This document shows, in pieces, positions 1 to 8,310 of a stretch of DNA of 64,000 nt; positions within the stretch are counted from its first letter, which is position 1; every line of letters starts with the position of its first letter. Source of the DNA: Pseudarthrobacter defluvii (GTDB taxonomy: Bacteria; Actinomycetota; Actinomycetes; Actinomycetales; Micrococcaceae); NCBI RefSeq assembly GCF_030323865.1, contig NZ_CP066362.1:3286001-3350000 (forward strand), written 5' to 3'. The notes under the pieces are model-generated. The model searched no databases. It saw nothing but the letters and a program-made list of their open reading frames with translations, and was not told where the DNA came from. Made by a program: the position numbers and the translations under genes.

Positions 1-1
1 C

Positions 2-46
2 TCCCAGAAGGTCAGCGATCTGATGACCCAGGCCGGACTACTCTAA
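2..46 (+). CDS. C-terminal end of an ABC substrate-binding protein (partial)
   Basis: Only the last 14 codons are in the window (SQKVSDLMTQAGLL, then TAA). The reading frame runs in from the left edge and stops 4 bases before the permease start. The tail and the gene order (binding protein, fused permease, ATPase) fit a periplasmic-type Fe3+ binding lipoprotein of the FbpA/FutA class. This assignment rests on context, since almost none of the protein is visible. Confidence 0.6.
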   Translation, partial: SQKVSDLMTQAGLL

Positions 47-50
47 TTCC

Positions 51-1640
51 GTGACCTCCGATCTATCGGCTCCCCCCAGGCGGAGCACGACGACGGCGGG
101 CCGGGGCAACAGCCCCCGCCCGCCTTTCGGCGTTTCCGCAGTGTCCGTCCTGGCGGTGCTGATCGCCCTCTTCTCCCTCGTCCCGCTGGGGTACGTGGCC
201 TACATGACGGTGGCAACCGGGTGGGACACCGCCGTCGGCCTCATCCTGCGGCCCCGCGTGGGCGAACTGCTCATGAACACTCTGCTCCTCATGGCCGCCA
301 CCATCCCGCTGTGCCTGCTGCTTGGTGTGGCGGGGGCGTGGCTGGTGGAACGGACCAACCTCCGCGGGCGCCGGATCTGGGCGGTCCTGCTGGCCGCGCC
401 ACTGGCCGTCCCGGCGTTCGTGAACAGCTACGCGTGGGTGTCTGCCATCCCGTCGCTGGGCGGCCTGGGCTCGGGGATCCTGATCTCCACCCTGTCCTAC
501 TTCCCGCTGGTGTACATTCCGGCGGCCGCGACCCTCAGCCGGCTGGACCCGGCCATCGAACAGTCCGCAGCCGCATTGGGGCTGGGCGCCTGGCGCGCCT
601 TCTTCCGGGTGGTGCTCCCCCAGTTGCGGATCGCCCTCACGGGCGGCGCGCTGCTGGTGGGGCTGCACCTGCTCGCCGAATACGGCGCGTTCGCCATGAT
701 CCGCTTCGATACCTTCACCACGGCGATCATGACCCAGTACCGGTCCACGTTCAACGGCGCCGCCGGGAACATGCTGGCCAGCGTGCTGGTGTTCTTCTGC
801 CTGCTCCTGCTGCTGGCGGAGGTCCGCAGCCGCGGCACCGCCCGGTACGCCAGGATCGGCTCCGGCGTGCAGGCCAGGGCGCTGCGCCTCCCCCTGCACG
901 CCTACCAGGTCCCGGGCCAGGTCTTCCTGCTGGCACTCACGGCGCTGGCGTTCGGCCTCCCCCTGTACTACGTGCTCAAGTGGATCGTGGCCGGCGGCGC
1001 CGACGTATGGACCGCCGCCGAGTTCCTTCCCGCGCTTTTTGCCACCTTCGGGTACGGGCTGGCCGGCGCCGCGGCCACCATCGTGGTTGCCTTCCCCATG
1101 GCCTACCTGGCGGTCCGGAAGCCCGGCTGGTTCAGCAAGTCCCTGGAACTGTCCAACTACGTCACCAGTTCCATGCCCGGCATCGTGGTGGCCCTGGCCT
1201 TCGTGACCGTCAGCATCCGTCTGGTGCCCGGGATCTACCAGACGGCCGGCGTGCTGGTGGCAGCCTACGTGCTCCTGTTCCTCCCGCGCGCCTTGGTGAA
1301 CCTGCGGGCGGGACTGGCGCAGGCTCCCAAGGAACTCGATGAGGCAGCCCAGGCGCTGGGCAAGCCGCCGCTTCTGGCGTTCATCCGCGTCACCCTGCGG
1401 CTCACCGCGCCGGCCGCCGCCGGCGGGGCTGCCCTGGTGTTCCTTGCCATTGCCAACGAACTCACCGCCACCTTGCTCCTCTCCCCTAACGGGACAAAGA
1501 CGCTTGCCACGGAGTTTTGGAGCAAGAGCAGCGAAATCGACTACGCCGGCGCCGCGCCTTACGCGCTGTTGATGATCCTGCTTTCCGCCCCCATGACCTA
1601 TCTCCTCTTCCAACAGTCCAAGAAAGTAGCCGGACAGTGA
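51..1640 (+). CDS. Fe3+-type ABC transporter permease (FbpB-like, duplicated domain)
   Basis: This 529-residue integral membrane protein has two copies of the binding-protein-dependent permease domain, the layout of FbpB/SfuB/ThiP permeases. About twelve hydrophobic segments are visible. ATPase-docking EAA-type loops lie near residue 175 (SAAALGLGAWRAFF) and near residue 432 (LDEAAQALGKPPLLAFIRV). The GTG start lies 4 bases after the preceding stop, and the stop overlaps the GTG of the ATPase, so the three genes form one operon. It should form the channel for iron (or a similar solute) at the cytoplasmic membrane. Specificity is inferred from family and gene order; thiamine or other substrates cannot be excluded. 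Confidence 0.85.
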   Translation: MTSDLSAPPRRSTTTAGRGNSPRPPFGVSAVSVLAVLIALFSLVPLGYVAYMTVATGWDTAVGLILRPRVGELLMNTLLLMAATIPLCLLLGVAGAWLVERTNLRGRRIWAVLLAAPLAVPAFVNSYAWVSAIPSLGGLGSGILISTLSYFPLVYIPAAATLSRLDPAIEQSAAALGLGAWRAFFRVVLPQLRIALTGGALLVGLHLLAEYGAFAMIRFDTFTTAIMTQYRSTFNGAAGNMLASVLVFFCLLLLLAEVRSRGTARYARIGSGVQARALRLPLHAYQVPGQVFLLALTALAFGLPLYYVLKWIVAGGADVWTAAEFLPALFATFGYGLAGAAATIVVAFPMAYLAVRKPGWFSKSLELSNYVTSSMPGIVVALAFVTVSIRLVPGIYQTAGVLVAAYVLLFLPRALVNLRAGLAQAPKELDEAAQALGKPPLLAFIRVTLRLTAPAAAGGAALVFLAIANELTATLLLSPNGTKTLATEFWSKSSEIDYAGAAPYALLMILLSAPMTYLLFQQSKKVAGQ

Positions 1641-2794
1641 CAGCACCATCAACCCGCAGGCTGCCAGAGCCTCGGGTGGCCCCTTCGGTGGCAGCCACCA
1701 CCAACAGCCACCTGCAGATCACGGACGTCACCAAGAACTTCGGATCCCAGGCGGTCCTCAGGGGCGTCAACCTGTCCGTGGCCAAGGGCGGGACCACCGC
1801 GATCGTGGGTCCGTCCGGTTCCGGCAAGACCACCCTCCTGCGCCTGATCGCAGGGTTCGAGCACCCGGACACGGGCACCATCTCGCTCAACGGCACCACC
1901 GTGGCCGGCGACGGCGCGTGGCTTCCGGCGCATAAGCGGCAGATCGGCTACGTGGCGCAGGACGGCGCCCTGTTCCCGCACCTGAACGTCGGCCAGAACA
2001 TAGCCTTCGGCCTGAATCCGGCCAGGCTCGACGGCGGACGCCGCGCCGTGAACGCCCGGGTGGCGGAGCTGCTGGAAATGGTGTCGCTGGATCCCTCCAT
2101 GGCCAAGCGCCGGCCGCACCAGCTCTCCGGTGGACAGCAACAGCGCGTTGCCCTGGCCCGGGCCCTTGCCCGCGAACCCGAACTGATGCTCCTGGACGAG
2201 CCGTTCTCCGCCCTGGACGCGGGCCTGCGCGTGGCCACCCGCCGCGCCGTGGCCAAGGTCCTGGCCGAGGCCGGCGTCACCACCATCCTGGTCACCCATG
2301 ACCAGGCCGAGGCTTTGTCCTTCGCGGACCAGGTGGCCGTGATGCGCGGCGGCAAGCTGGCGCAGATCGGCAATCCCTTCGTGGTGTACACCCGCCCCGC
2401 GGACCGGGCCACCGCAGAGTTCCTGGGCGACGCCGTCATCCTGGACGCCTGGCTGGAGGGCTCCCTGGCCACCTGTTCGTTGGGCGGCATCCCCGTCCGC
2501 CGGCCACCGGCCCAGGGCCGGGTGCAGCTGATGCTGCGGCCGGAACAAATCCGCATAGCCGAGGACGGCCCCATCCGCGGCGTGGTGGTGGACACGGATT
2601 ACTTCGGCCCCGAAACCACCGTGCGGCTGAAGCTGAACGTGCCCAAGGAAGTGGCGGAGCACGCCGACCACCGCTACCCCGGCGGCGGCGAAGTAATCAC
2701 CATCCGGCACTGGAACGCCTCGATCGCCCGGCCCGGCATGGAGCTGTGCCTGCGGGTGGTGGGCGAAGCCGTCGCCTTCCCAATGGACGACTGA
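1637..2794 (+). CDS. Fe3+-type ABC transporter ATP-binding protein (FbpC-like)
   Basis: This 385-residue ATPase powers the importer. The Walker A sequence GPSGSGKTT lies near residues 58-66, the signature LSGGQQQR near 163-170, Walker B LMLLDEP near 183-189, and the switch histidine in VTHDQAEAL follows. The last ~130 residues look like a TOBE regulatory domain, as in FbpC/PotA-type subunits. I chose GTG at 1637, which overlaps the permease stop (GTGA). A longer upstream ORF in this frame reads through the permease gene and is unlikely. The protein should act on the inner face of the membrane, with two copies per permease. Confidence 0.9.
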   Translation: MTAPSTRRLPEPRVAPSVAATTNSHLQITDVTKNFGSQAVLRGVNLSVAKGGTTAIVGPSGSGKTTLLRLIAGFEHPDTGTISLNGTTVAGDGAWLPAHKRQIGYVAQDGALFPHLNVGQNIAFGLNPARLDGGRRAVNARVAELLEMVSLDPSMAKRRPHQLSGGQQQRVALARALAREPELMLLDEPFSALDAGLRVATRRAVAKVLAEAGVTTILVTHDQAEALSFADQVAVMRGGKLAQIGNPFVVYTRPADRATAEFLGDAVILDAWLEGSLATCSLGGIPVRRPPAQGRVQLMLRPEQIRIAEDGPIRGVVVDTDYFGPETTVRLKLNVPKEVAEHADHRYPGGGEVITIRHWNASIARPGMELCLRVVGEAVAFPMDD

Positions 2795-2903
2795 ACACCA
2801 TCCGTCACAGGCGACACAGAAAAATCACCCTGCGGAAACACTCCGGCAATGTCTCCCCGGCAGGCTGTGCTTACGGGGATACAACAGCAGGAGGCAGCCC
2901 ATT

Positions 2904-3167
2904 ATGGAGGCACAAGGAGTACGTACGGCCCAGCTTCGCGTTGGCGACCAGATCGAGGCGTGGCACCGGGGCAGGCTCTTCCACAAGGGTAAGGTTACCG
3001 GCGTCGTCACGGCCCTGGAACTCTTCTGGATCCTGGATGCCCGGACCGGCACCCGGAAGCTGCTGGACCCCGAGGCACTGGAGATCCGCCACGTGGATCC
3101 GGCTCCGGTCCAGCTGGAAGTCCCAGCCAAACCGGAGCCTCCGGCCGCGCCGCTCGCCACCGCCTAG
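2904..3167 (+). CDS. Small conserved-looking protein, unknown function
   Basis: This 87-residue protein is preceded by a strong ribosome site (AGGAGG at 2889-2894). Residues 10-60 contain alternating hydrophobic and polar stretches (VGDQIEAWHRGRLFHKGKV, then LFWILDARTGTRKLL) that could fold as a small SH3/Tudor-like beta barrel. The tail is rich in Pro and Ala. There is no signal peptide or membrane segment. It stands alone after the iron transporter and converges on nhaA with only 10 bases between the stops. I do not recognise the family. Confidence 0.7.
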   Translation: MEAQGVRTAQLRVGDQIEAWHRGRLFHKGKVTGVVTALELFWILDARTGTRKLLDPEALEIRHVDPAPVQLEVPAKPEPPAAPLATA

Positions 3168-3177
3168 CGGAGAGTGC

Positions 3178-4530
3178 TTAGGCGCGGTCCTGGTAGACGT
3201 CAGGGACGCCGTCGTGGTCCGTATCGACTTTCTCAAGCTCTTCGGCGAGCCGGTACTGGCGGTTGCGCGTGCGCAGCACGGCCGTTGCCAGCAGTGCGGC
3301 GATCAGTGACGCGGCCAGGATGCCCACCTTGGCGTGGTCGTCGTGCACGCTGCCGTTGCCGAAGCTGAGTTCTGCCACCAACAGGGACACGGTAAAGCCG
3401 ATGCCTGCCAGCAGCGCAACGCCGAACACGTCGATCCATTTGAAGGAGCTGTCCAGGGTGGCCCTGGTGGCTTTGGTCAGGATCCACGTGGTGGCCAGGA
3501 TGCCGATCGGCTTGCCCAGGACCAGGCCAAGGATGATGCCCAGCGCCACGGGATCCGTCAGGGCGGAGCCAAGGCCCGCCCAGCCGCCCACGGCCACACC
3601 TGCGGAGAAGAACGCGAAGACGGGTACTGCCACGCCGGCTGAAATGGGCCGGAACCGGTGCTCGAAGATCTCGGCCAGCCCGGGGCCGGCTTCGGGTCCG
3701 CCGGATGCTTGAGACCGGATCACCGGAATGGCGAAGCCCAGCAAAACACCGGCCACCGTGGCGTGGATGCCGGACGCATGCACCAGCGCCCACGTCACGG
3801 CGCCCAGGGGAAGCAGGAGCAGCCAGGCGGCCGCCGCGTGGAGGCCGAAGAACCGGCGGAACTTCTGCGCCAGGAAAGCGTAAAGGGCCAGCGGGATGAG
3901 CGCCAGGAGCAGCGGCACCACCTGGATGTCGCTGGAGTAGAAGAACGCGATGATGGTGATGGCGATCAGGTCGTCCACAACAGCCAGCGTCAGCAGGAAG
4001 ATCCGCAGGGCGCTGGGCAGGTGGGAGCCGATGATGGCCAGGACGGCCACGGCAAACGCGATGTCGGTTGCGGTGGGGATGGCCCACCCGCGCAGCGTCT
4101 CCGGGCTGGCAAGGTTGACGACGGCGTAGATCACCGCCGGGACCGCCACGCCTCCTACGGCGGCCGCCACGGGAACGATCGATTTGCTGATCTGGCGCAG
4201 GTCACCGGCCACGAACTCGCGCTTGAGTTCCAGGCCGACCAGGAAGAAGAAGATGGCCAGCAGGCCGTCCGCCGCCCACGCCCCCAGGCTCAGTTCCAGG
4301 TGCCACGGCTCATAGCCCACCTTGAAGTCCCGGAGCGCAAAGTAGCTGTCCGACGCCGGGGAGTTGGCCCAGATGAGGGCGATGACGGCGGCGATGACCA
4401 GGAGGGCGCCGCCTACCGTTTCCTTGCGAAGGATCTCCCCGATGCGCAGCGCTTCCGCATAGCTGCCGCGTGAGAAGACCGTGGAGCCGAAGAACGAGTT
4501 TTTCTTGGGGGCGGGCGTGCTGGAATTCAT
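3178..4530 (-). CDS. nhaA: Na+/H+ antiporter NhaA
   Basis: This 450-residue, ~11-helix membrane protein exchanges Na+ (or Li+) for protons and helps with pH and salt tolerance. Family hallmarks are [14 protein letters not shown], the pore segment [18 protein letters not shown] and the paired aspartates in VVDDLIAI (about residues 182-189) that bind the ion in E. coli NhaA. The length is slightly above the E. coli protein, with a polar N-terminal extension and a C-terminal tail containing [12 protein letters not shown] at 4530 has AAGGA about 7 bases upstream. It is monocistronic, divergent from the CHRD gene. Confidence 0.95.
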   Translation of the reverse strand: MNSSTPAPKKNSFFGSTVFSRGSYAEALRIGEILRKETVGGALLVIAAVIALIWANSPASDSYFALRDFKVGYEPWHLELSLGAWAADGLLAIFFFLVGLELKREFVAGDLRQISKSIVPVAAAVGGVAVPAVIYAVVNLASPETLRGWAIPTATDIAFAVAVLAIIGSHLPSALRIFLLTLAVVDDLIAITIIAFFYSSDIQVVPLLLALIPLALYAFLAQKFRRFFGLHAAAAWLLLLPLGAVTWALVHASGIHATVAGVLLGFAIPVIRSQASGGPEAGPGLAEIFEHRFRPISAGVAVPVFAFFSAGVAVGGWAGLGSALTDPVALGIILGLVLGKPIGILATTWILTKATRATLDSSFKWIDVFGVALLAGIGFTVSLLVAELSFGNGSVHDDHAKVGILAASLIAALLATAVLRTRNRQYRLAEELEKVDTDHDGVPDVYQDRA

Positions 4531-4652
4531 GCAGGCGTCCTTAAATCCGGGTTCGACAATGTCATGCCGACCAGACTTCCCGGCGCACCTTCGTCTATTT
4601 TACGGGCGGCGCCGCCCCCTCCCAAACGCGTCTCCCCGGGGGCCTTTACAAA

Positions 4653-4674
4653 TTTTGTGGGGCAATTCACAAAA
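4653..4674. promoter_or_regulatory. Inverted repeat in the nhaA/CHRD divergent intergenic region
   Basis: TTTTGTG at 4653-4659 and CACAAAA at 4668-4674 form a 7-bp dyad with an 8-base spacer in AT-richer DNA between two divergent starts. It could be an operator for either gene; the regulator is unknown. A 14-bp GC palindrome (4604-4617) lies nearby. Confidence 0.3.
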
Positions 4675-4762
4675 ATACCCATCCGGCTGTATTGGTGGCA
4701 CCGAATCATTGATGTCCCTCATCTGGGACATTACGTCACTCGCATGAGGAGAATGCTTTCCG

Positions 4763-5536
4763 ATGAACAAGACACTTCGTTTCCTCGCGGTTCCCACCCT
4801 GGCCCTGGGCGCCCTGGCCCTCTCAGGCGGTCCCGCCTCCGCAGCCGACCACACCTACCAGTCCACCCTTTCCCAGATCAACGGCAGCTCGGCCTCGGGC
4901 ACTGTCACAGTGGATGTCACCGGCAACCAGGCGCACGCCGTCCTGAAGGTCTCCGGCTTGGCTCCCACCTTCAACAACGCCCCCTACCCGCACGTCCAGC
5001 ACATCCACGGCGGCGCCCAGGGCGTCTGCCCCGCACCGTCGGCGGACAAGGACGGTGACGGAGTGGTTTCCACCACCGAGGGCGCGCCCAGTTATGGCGG
5101 GATCGTGACCACCCTCTCCACCAGCGGTGACACCAGTCCTGCTGCCGGCCTGGACCTCAAGCTGGCCGGCCAGGGAGCCAGCTACACCGTTGACCGCACC
5201 TTCGAGCTCAACGCCGACACCAAGGCCGCCCTGGAAGCCGGTACCGCCGTCGTGGTTGTCCACGGGCTGGATCCCGCCACCCTCAGCCCGGCCGCCCAGG
5301 CCGCCAAATCCGACCTGGTCCCGAGCCTCCCGCTCGCTGCCACCTCCCCTGCATTGTGCGGGACGCTGAAGGCTGGCCAAATGAAGATGCCTGCCGGTGG
5401 CGCTGACACCGGCGTTGCCCAGCAGGCCGGCGGAACCGACTCCGGCGTCCTCGCTTTGGGCGGTGGCTTGGTCCTGGCAGCAGCCGCGGGCGGTGCCTAC
5501 CTGGTTCGTCGCCGCAGTTCCGGTTCTGCAGCCTGA
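4763..5536 (+). CDS. Secreted CHRD-domain protein with C-terminal membrane anchor
   Basis: This 257-residue exported protein has a signal peptide at residues 1-28 (ending near ASAAD). A CHRD-type beta domain follows to about residue 190, with the segment PHVQHIHGG. An EF-hand-like acidic loop, DKDGDGVV (about residue 95), may bind calcium. The C-terminus has a Gly-rich spacer, one hydrophobic helix (residues ~230-248) and RRRSS, the layout of a cell-wall sorting signal but without a clear LPxTG or LAxTG. GAGGAG lies about 12 bases before the ATG. It is followed after 17 bases by a class F sortase, suggesting joint envelope attachment. The function of CHRD domains in bacteria is poorly defined. 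Confidence 0.85.
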   Translation: MNKTLRFLAVPTLALGALALSGGPASAADHTYQSTLSQINGSSASGTVTVDVTGNQAHAVLKVSGLAPTFNNAPYPHVQHIHGGAQGVCPAPSADKDGDGVVSTTEGAPSYGGIVTTLSTSGDTSPAAGLDLKLAGQGASYTVDRTFELNADTKAALEAGTAVVVVHGLDPATLSPAAQAAKSDLVPSLPLAATSPALCGTLKAGQMKMPAGGADTGVAQQAGGTDSGVLALGGGLVLAAAAGGAYLVRRRSSGSAA

Positions 5537-5553
5537 GTCCGGCTGACCCTGTC

Positions 5554-6258
5554 ATGTCCTTCCTGAACTCCGGCAGCCGCAGGAGCCTTCGGGCCCCTGC
5601 GGCTGCCGGGCTTCTGCTCCTGCTCACCCTGGCGGGGTGCGGCACCACGCCAGGAACGTCCGACGCCGGCCCTGCGGCTGCCACTGCCACCGCCTCCTCC
5701 AGCGCCCCAACGCCGTCCGCTGCGGCGGCCCACCCGCAGACACCCTCGCCTTCCAGCCCGGCTGCGGCAACCGCCCCAACCGCGGCCGAACCGCCGGTCT
5801 TGCCCCGATCCGAACCGGCCGTCCTGGACATTGCCGTGATTGGCCTCCGCACGGAACTGCTGAGCCTTGGCCTGCGTGCCAACGGATCGTTGGAGGTTCC
5901 GGAGGATACCGGCAACGGTGCCCCCGCCAGCTGGTACAACGGCTCGCCCACTCCTGGGGAGCGCGGTCCCGCCGTGCTGCTGGGCCATGTGAACGCCCTC
6001 GGCGGCCACAAGGGGGTCTTCGCCGACCTCCGCACCCTCACACCCGGAGCCGAGGTCAAGGTGACACGGGCGGACGGCAGTACGGCCACCTTCGTTGTTG
6101 AACGGGGCGCCGTTTACGGCAAGGACAACTTCCCCACCGTGGAGGTCTACGGAAACACGCCCGGTTCGGAATTGAGGCTGATTACTTGCGACGGCTACGA
6201 CGCCGCCACCGGCCTCTTCGATGACAACTACGTTGTCTTCGCCAAGCTCAAAGCCTAA
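5554..6258 (+). CDS. Class F sortase, lipoprotein-type
   Basis: This 234-residue protein is a sortase transpeptidase of the actinobacterial class F type, acting outside the membrane. The N-terminus has an Arg-rich start, a hydrophobic core and the lipobox LTLAGC, so it should be lipid-anchored. A Pro/Ala/Thr linker runs to about residue 85. The catalytic domain shows the histidine in VLLGHVNALGG (about residue 144) and the cysteine in LRLITCDGY (about residue 212). I do not see an obvious arginine after the cysteine, where many relatives have one; the arginine in LRLITC is the closest. It is cotranscribed with the CHRD gene, its possible substrate. Confidence 0.88.
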   Translation: MSFLNSGSRRSLRAPAAAGLLLLLTLAGCGTTPGTSDAGPAAATATASSSAPTPSAAAAHPQTPSPSSPAAATAPTAAEPPVLPRSEPAVLDIAVIGLRTELLSLGLRANGSLEVPEDTGNGAPASWYNGSPTPGERGPAVLLGHVNALGGHKGVFADLRTLTPGAEVKVTRADGSTATFVVERGAVYGKDNFPTVEVYGNTPGSELRLITCDGYDAATGLFDDNYVVFAKLKA

Positions 6259-6303
6259 TTGGACAGTACACAACGGTCGCCTCAACCGGGGCGGCCAGGA
6301 CGG

Positions 6304-6933
6304 ATGGCCATGAAGAACCGCGTTTCCCTGCTGGCGCCCCTGGCGCTGTCCCTGGCGCTCTCCGGTTGTGCGGCGGCGGCAGGATCCACCGGCGATGCCC
6401 CTCCGGCCGCGTCCCCTGCCGCCAGCGTGGAAACCCCGAATGCCGGGCATGCCGGGCACCACGGCACCGACCCGGCCGCCCCGCAGGCCGGTCCGGCAGC
6501 CCCGAGCGAAGCGGCGAAAATGGTGTGCGGGGACGAGCCAATGGACCGGTTGACCACCATCCTGTCCCTCAAGCAGAAACCGCACACCGTCAGCAACTGG
6601 GCCAACAGCACTTTCACCTGCACCTACCACCTGCCGGAGGGCGCACTGACAATTTCCGTGCAGGAAGCTCCTGACCAGGCCAAGGCGCGGACCTACTTTG
6701 ATGCCATGCAGGCCCTCGCCACGGGTGTCACGCCTATTGAGGGTCTGGCCAACCTGGGCTTCCCCGCCTACGAAACCGCAGCCGGCTCTGCCGTGTTCCA
6801 AAAGGACAACTTTGTGCTGAAGGTGGACGCGTCAGCGCTTCCGGCCGCGGTCGGTCCCGACGCCCTGAGCCGCAACGCCCTGGCCTACCAACTCTCCACC
6901 ACCATCCTTGCGTGCTGGGTGGAGCACCACTAG
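6304..6933 (+). CDS. Putative lipoprotein, unknown function
   Basis: This 209-residue lipoprotein has a signal sequence and lipobox (LALSGC, cysteine near residue 21). An Ala/Pro/His-rich linker containing GHAGHHG follows. The C-terminal domain of about 145 residues has three cysteines (VCGDE, FTCTYH, ACWVEHH). I chose ATG 6304 (MAMKN), since the upstream TTG at 6259 would add a non-signal leader. It lies 45 bases after the sortase and is probably the last gene of that unit. The stop overlaps the convergent PAS-ANTAR gene by 4 bases. I do not recognise the C-terminal fold. Confidence 0.8.
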   Translation: MAMKNRVSLLAPLALSLALSGCAAAAGSTGDAPPAASPAASVETPNAGHAGHHGTDPAAPQAGPAAPSEAAKMVCGDEPMDRLTTILSLKQKPHTVSNWANSTFTCTYHLPEGALTISVQEAPDQAKARTYFDAMQALATGVTPIEGLANLGFPAYETAAGSAVFQKDNFVLKVDASALPAAVGPDALSRNALAYQLSTTILACWVEHH

Positions 6934-7610
6934 CCGGCGCGGCGGCCTCCCGCGTGGTCCGCCGCGCCGTGCACTTGGATGGCCCGCACCGCGCGGTCCA
7001 GGTAGATCCGGGCCTCCGGGGAGTTGGCCAGCTGCACCAGTTCCGCCGCCACCACCACCAGCTTGACGTTCCGGTGGCTGCTGGTGCTCACCAGCATCTG
7101 GAACGCGTCATCGGAGCCGAGTTTCAGCTGGCCCATGAGGATCCCGCGGGCCTGATCGATCACGGTCCGGGTTGCCGTAGCGCCCGCGACGGCGTCCCGC
7201 GCCGTCTGTTCGGTTTCGCGCTGCAGCGTGCGGCTGAGGTCCACCGTCACGCCCTCGAGCGCCACCACTGATCCGTCGTCACCAAGGACCGCCTCGCCGG
7301 CAGTCAGCACGCGCCGCGTCTTCCCATGGGCGTCCACAATCCGGTGATACATGCAGAAGAAGCCGCCGGTGGTGGAAACGTGCCCCACAATTTCCTCGCA
7401 CTGTTCCCTGTCGTCGGGATGCTTGTGGGCGAAGATCAGCTCCAGCGTGGGCACAACCTCGCCGCGCTGGTAACCGTGCAGCCGGAACATCCCGTCCGAC
7501 CACTGGAAGGTTGGACCGGCAGGCTCCAAGTCCACCCTGAAGATCCCGGCATCGCTTTCGCTGTCTCCGAGGGCACTCGAATACGTGTACAGATCGCTGA
7601 GCTCCGTCAC
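6930..7610 (-). CDS. PAS-ANTAR regulator
   Basis: This 226-residue soluble protein has a PAS_3-type sensor fold at residues ~20-130 (FRLHGYQRGEVVPTLELIF, HPDDREQ). An ANTAR RNA-binding domain follows at ~145-205 (ATRTVIDQARGILMGQLKL, AFQMLVSTSSHRNVKL). ANTAR proteins usually act as transcription antiterminators by binding paired hairpins in leader RNAs. The GTG start has GGGAGG 5 bases upstream. It lies divergently next to the copper operon, but no functional link can be shown. No paired-hairpin target was identified nearby. Confidence 0.88.
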   Translation of the reverse strand: MTELSDLYTYSSALGDSESDAGIFRVDLEPAGPTFQWSDGMFRLHGYQRGEVVPTLELIFAHKHPDDREQCEEIVGHVSTTGGFFCMYHRIVDAHGKTRRVLTAGEAVLGDDGSVVALEGVTVDLSRTLQRETEQTARDAVAGATATRTVIDQARGILMGQLKLGSDDAFQMLVSTSSHRNVKLVVVAAELVQLANSPEARIYLDRAVRAIQVHGAADHAGGRRAG

Positions 7611-7742
7611 AGGGCACCTCCCGCAATGGCCAGCCCCCAGCGGGCCGGCTCTGTCCTCGCTCCTTCAAGTATGGTCTCCTTGCGCAACAGAAGGTAGTGC
7701 GGGAGGTCCCATGGTAGTCCCGGTGGAGATGCGTTAGAGTGC

Positions 7743-7771
7743 TTGACCTTGATACCCCTAGGGGGTATATT
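7743..7771 (+). promoter_or_regulatory. Copper-operon promoter with CsoR-type operator in the spacer
   Basis: A near-consensus sigma-70 promoter, TTGACC (7743-7748) and TATATT (7766-7771), has an exact 17-base spacer. The spacer and -10 box contain the palindrome ATACCCCTAGGGGGTAT (7752-7768), which matches the G-tract dyads bound by CsoR-family copper sensors. A bound apo-repressor would block polymerase. It lies 109 bases before the copper chaperone gene. No csoR gene is in the window. Confidence 0.8.
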
Positions 7772-7879
7772 GGCGGTGTTGTCAGTGAAGTGGTATGTCC
7801 CGGCCGGCGCACCCGCACCAGCCTTTCACAGCCGTTCAACCCCAGCACCCCTTGATTCCCTCAACGGATTGGAACTGAC

Positions 7880-8227
7880 ATGAACAGCGGGAACCGCCCC
7901 CAACTCCCCCTCGCATCTTCCGGCTGCAGCTGCTGCGCCCCAGCCGAGCCGGCCAGCACCCTCCGTGCAGCCGACCCGCAGGAGTCTCCCGCCGCCGTCG
8001 GAATTGCCGACGCCGATGCCTCCACCCACCGCGACTTTGCGGTGGAGGGCATGACCTGCGGGCACTGCGTCCGGTCTGTCGAAACTGCTGTATCCGCTCT
8101 CCCGGGCGTGACCGCAGCCTCGGTTGACCTGGTGCCTGGCGGCCGCTCCCGGCTTGCCGTCACAGGCCCGGTACCCGAAGCCGACGTCCGCCGCGCTGTG
8201 GCTGACGCCGGTTACGTCCTGGCCTGA
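7880..8227 (+). CDS. CopZ-like heavy-metal-associated (HMA) copper chaperone
   Basis: This 115-residue cytosolic protein has one HMA domain at residues ~50-115 with the metal motif GMTCGHC (Cys 60 and 63). It is longer than the usual ~68-residue CopZ because of a ~48-residue N-terminal extension carrying a second thiol cluster, SGCSCCAP. It should bind Cu+ and hand it to the ATPase encoded 83 bases downstream. It is the first gene after the CsoR-type promoter. The ribosome site before the ATG at 7880 is weak (GGA). Confidence 0.88.
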   Translation: MNSGNRPQLPLASSGCSCCAPAEPASTLRAADPQESPAAVGIADADASTHRDFAVEGMTCGHCVRSVETAVSALPGVTAASVDLVPGGRSRLAVTGPVPEADVRRAVADAGYVLA

Positions 8228-8310
8228 GATGGACCGCGCCCCGCGCGCGGCCTGAACATTTTCCGCAGCCCCGGGTCGAGCCGGGCAGCGATTGCCTCCA
8301 AGGAGGAACC

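Noticed and set aside
63..1652. 529-residue open frame antisense to the ABC permease
   Set aside because: It has Gly/His/Gln-rich shadow composition from GC-biased codons, no ribosome site, and the opposite strand encodes a clear permease.
4604..4617. Palindrome GGGCGGCGCCGCCC upstream of nhaA
   Set aside because: It has no loop, is pure G/C and is likely by chance in this composition, so it is not called as a site.
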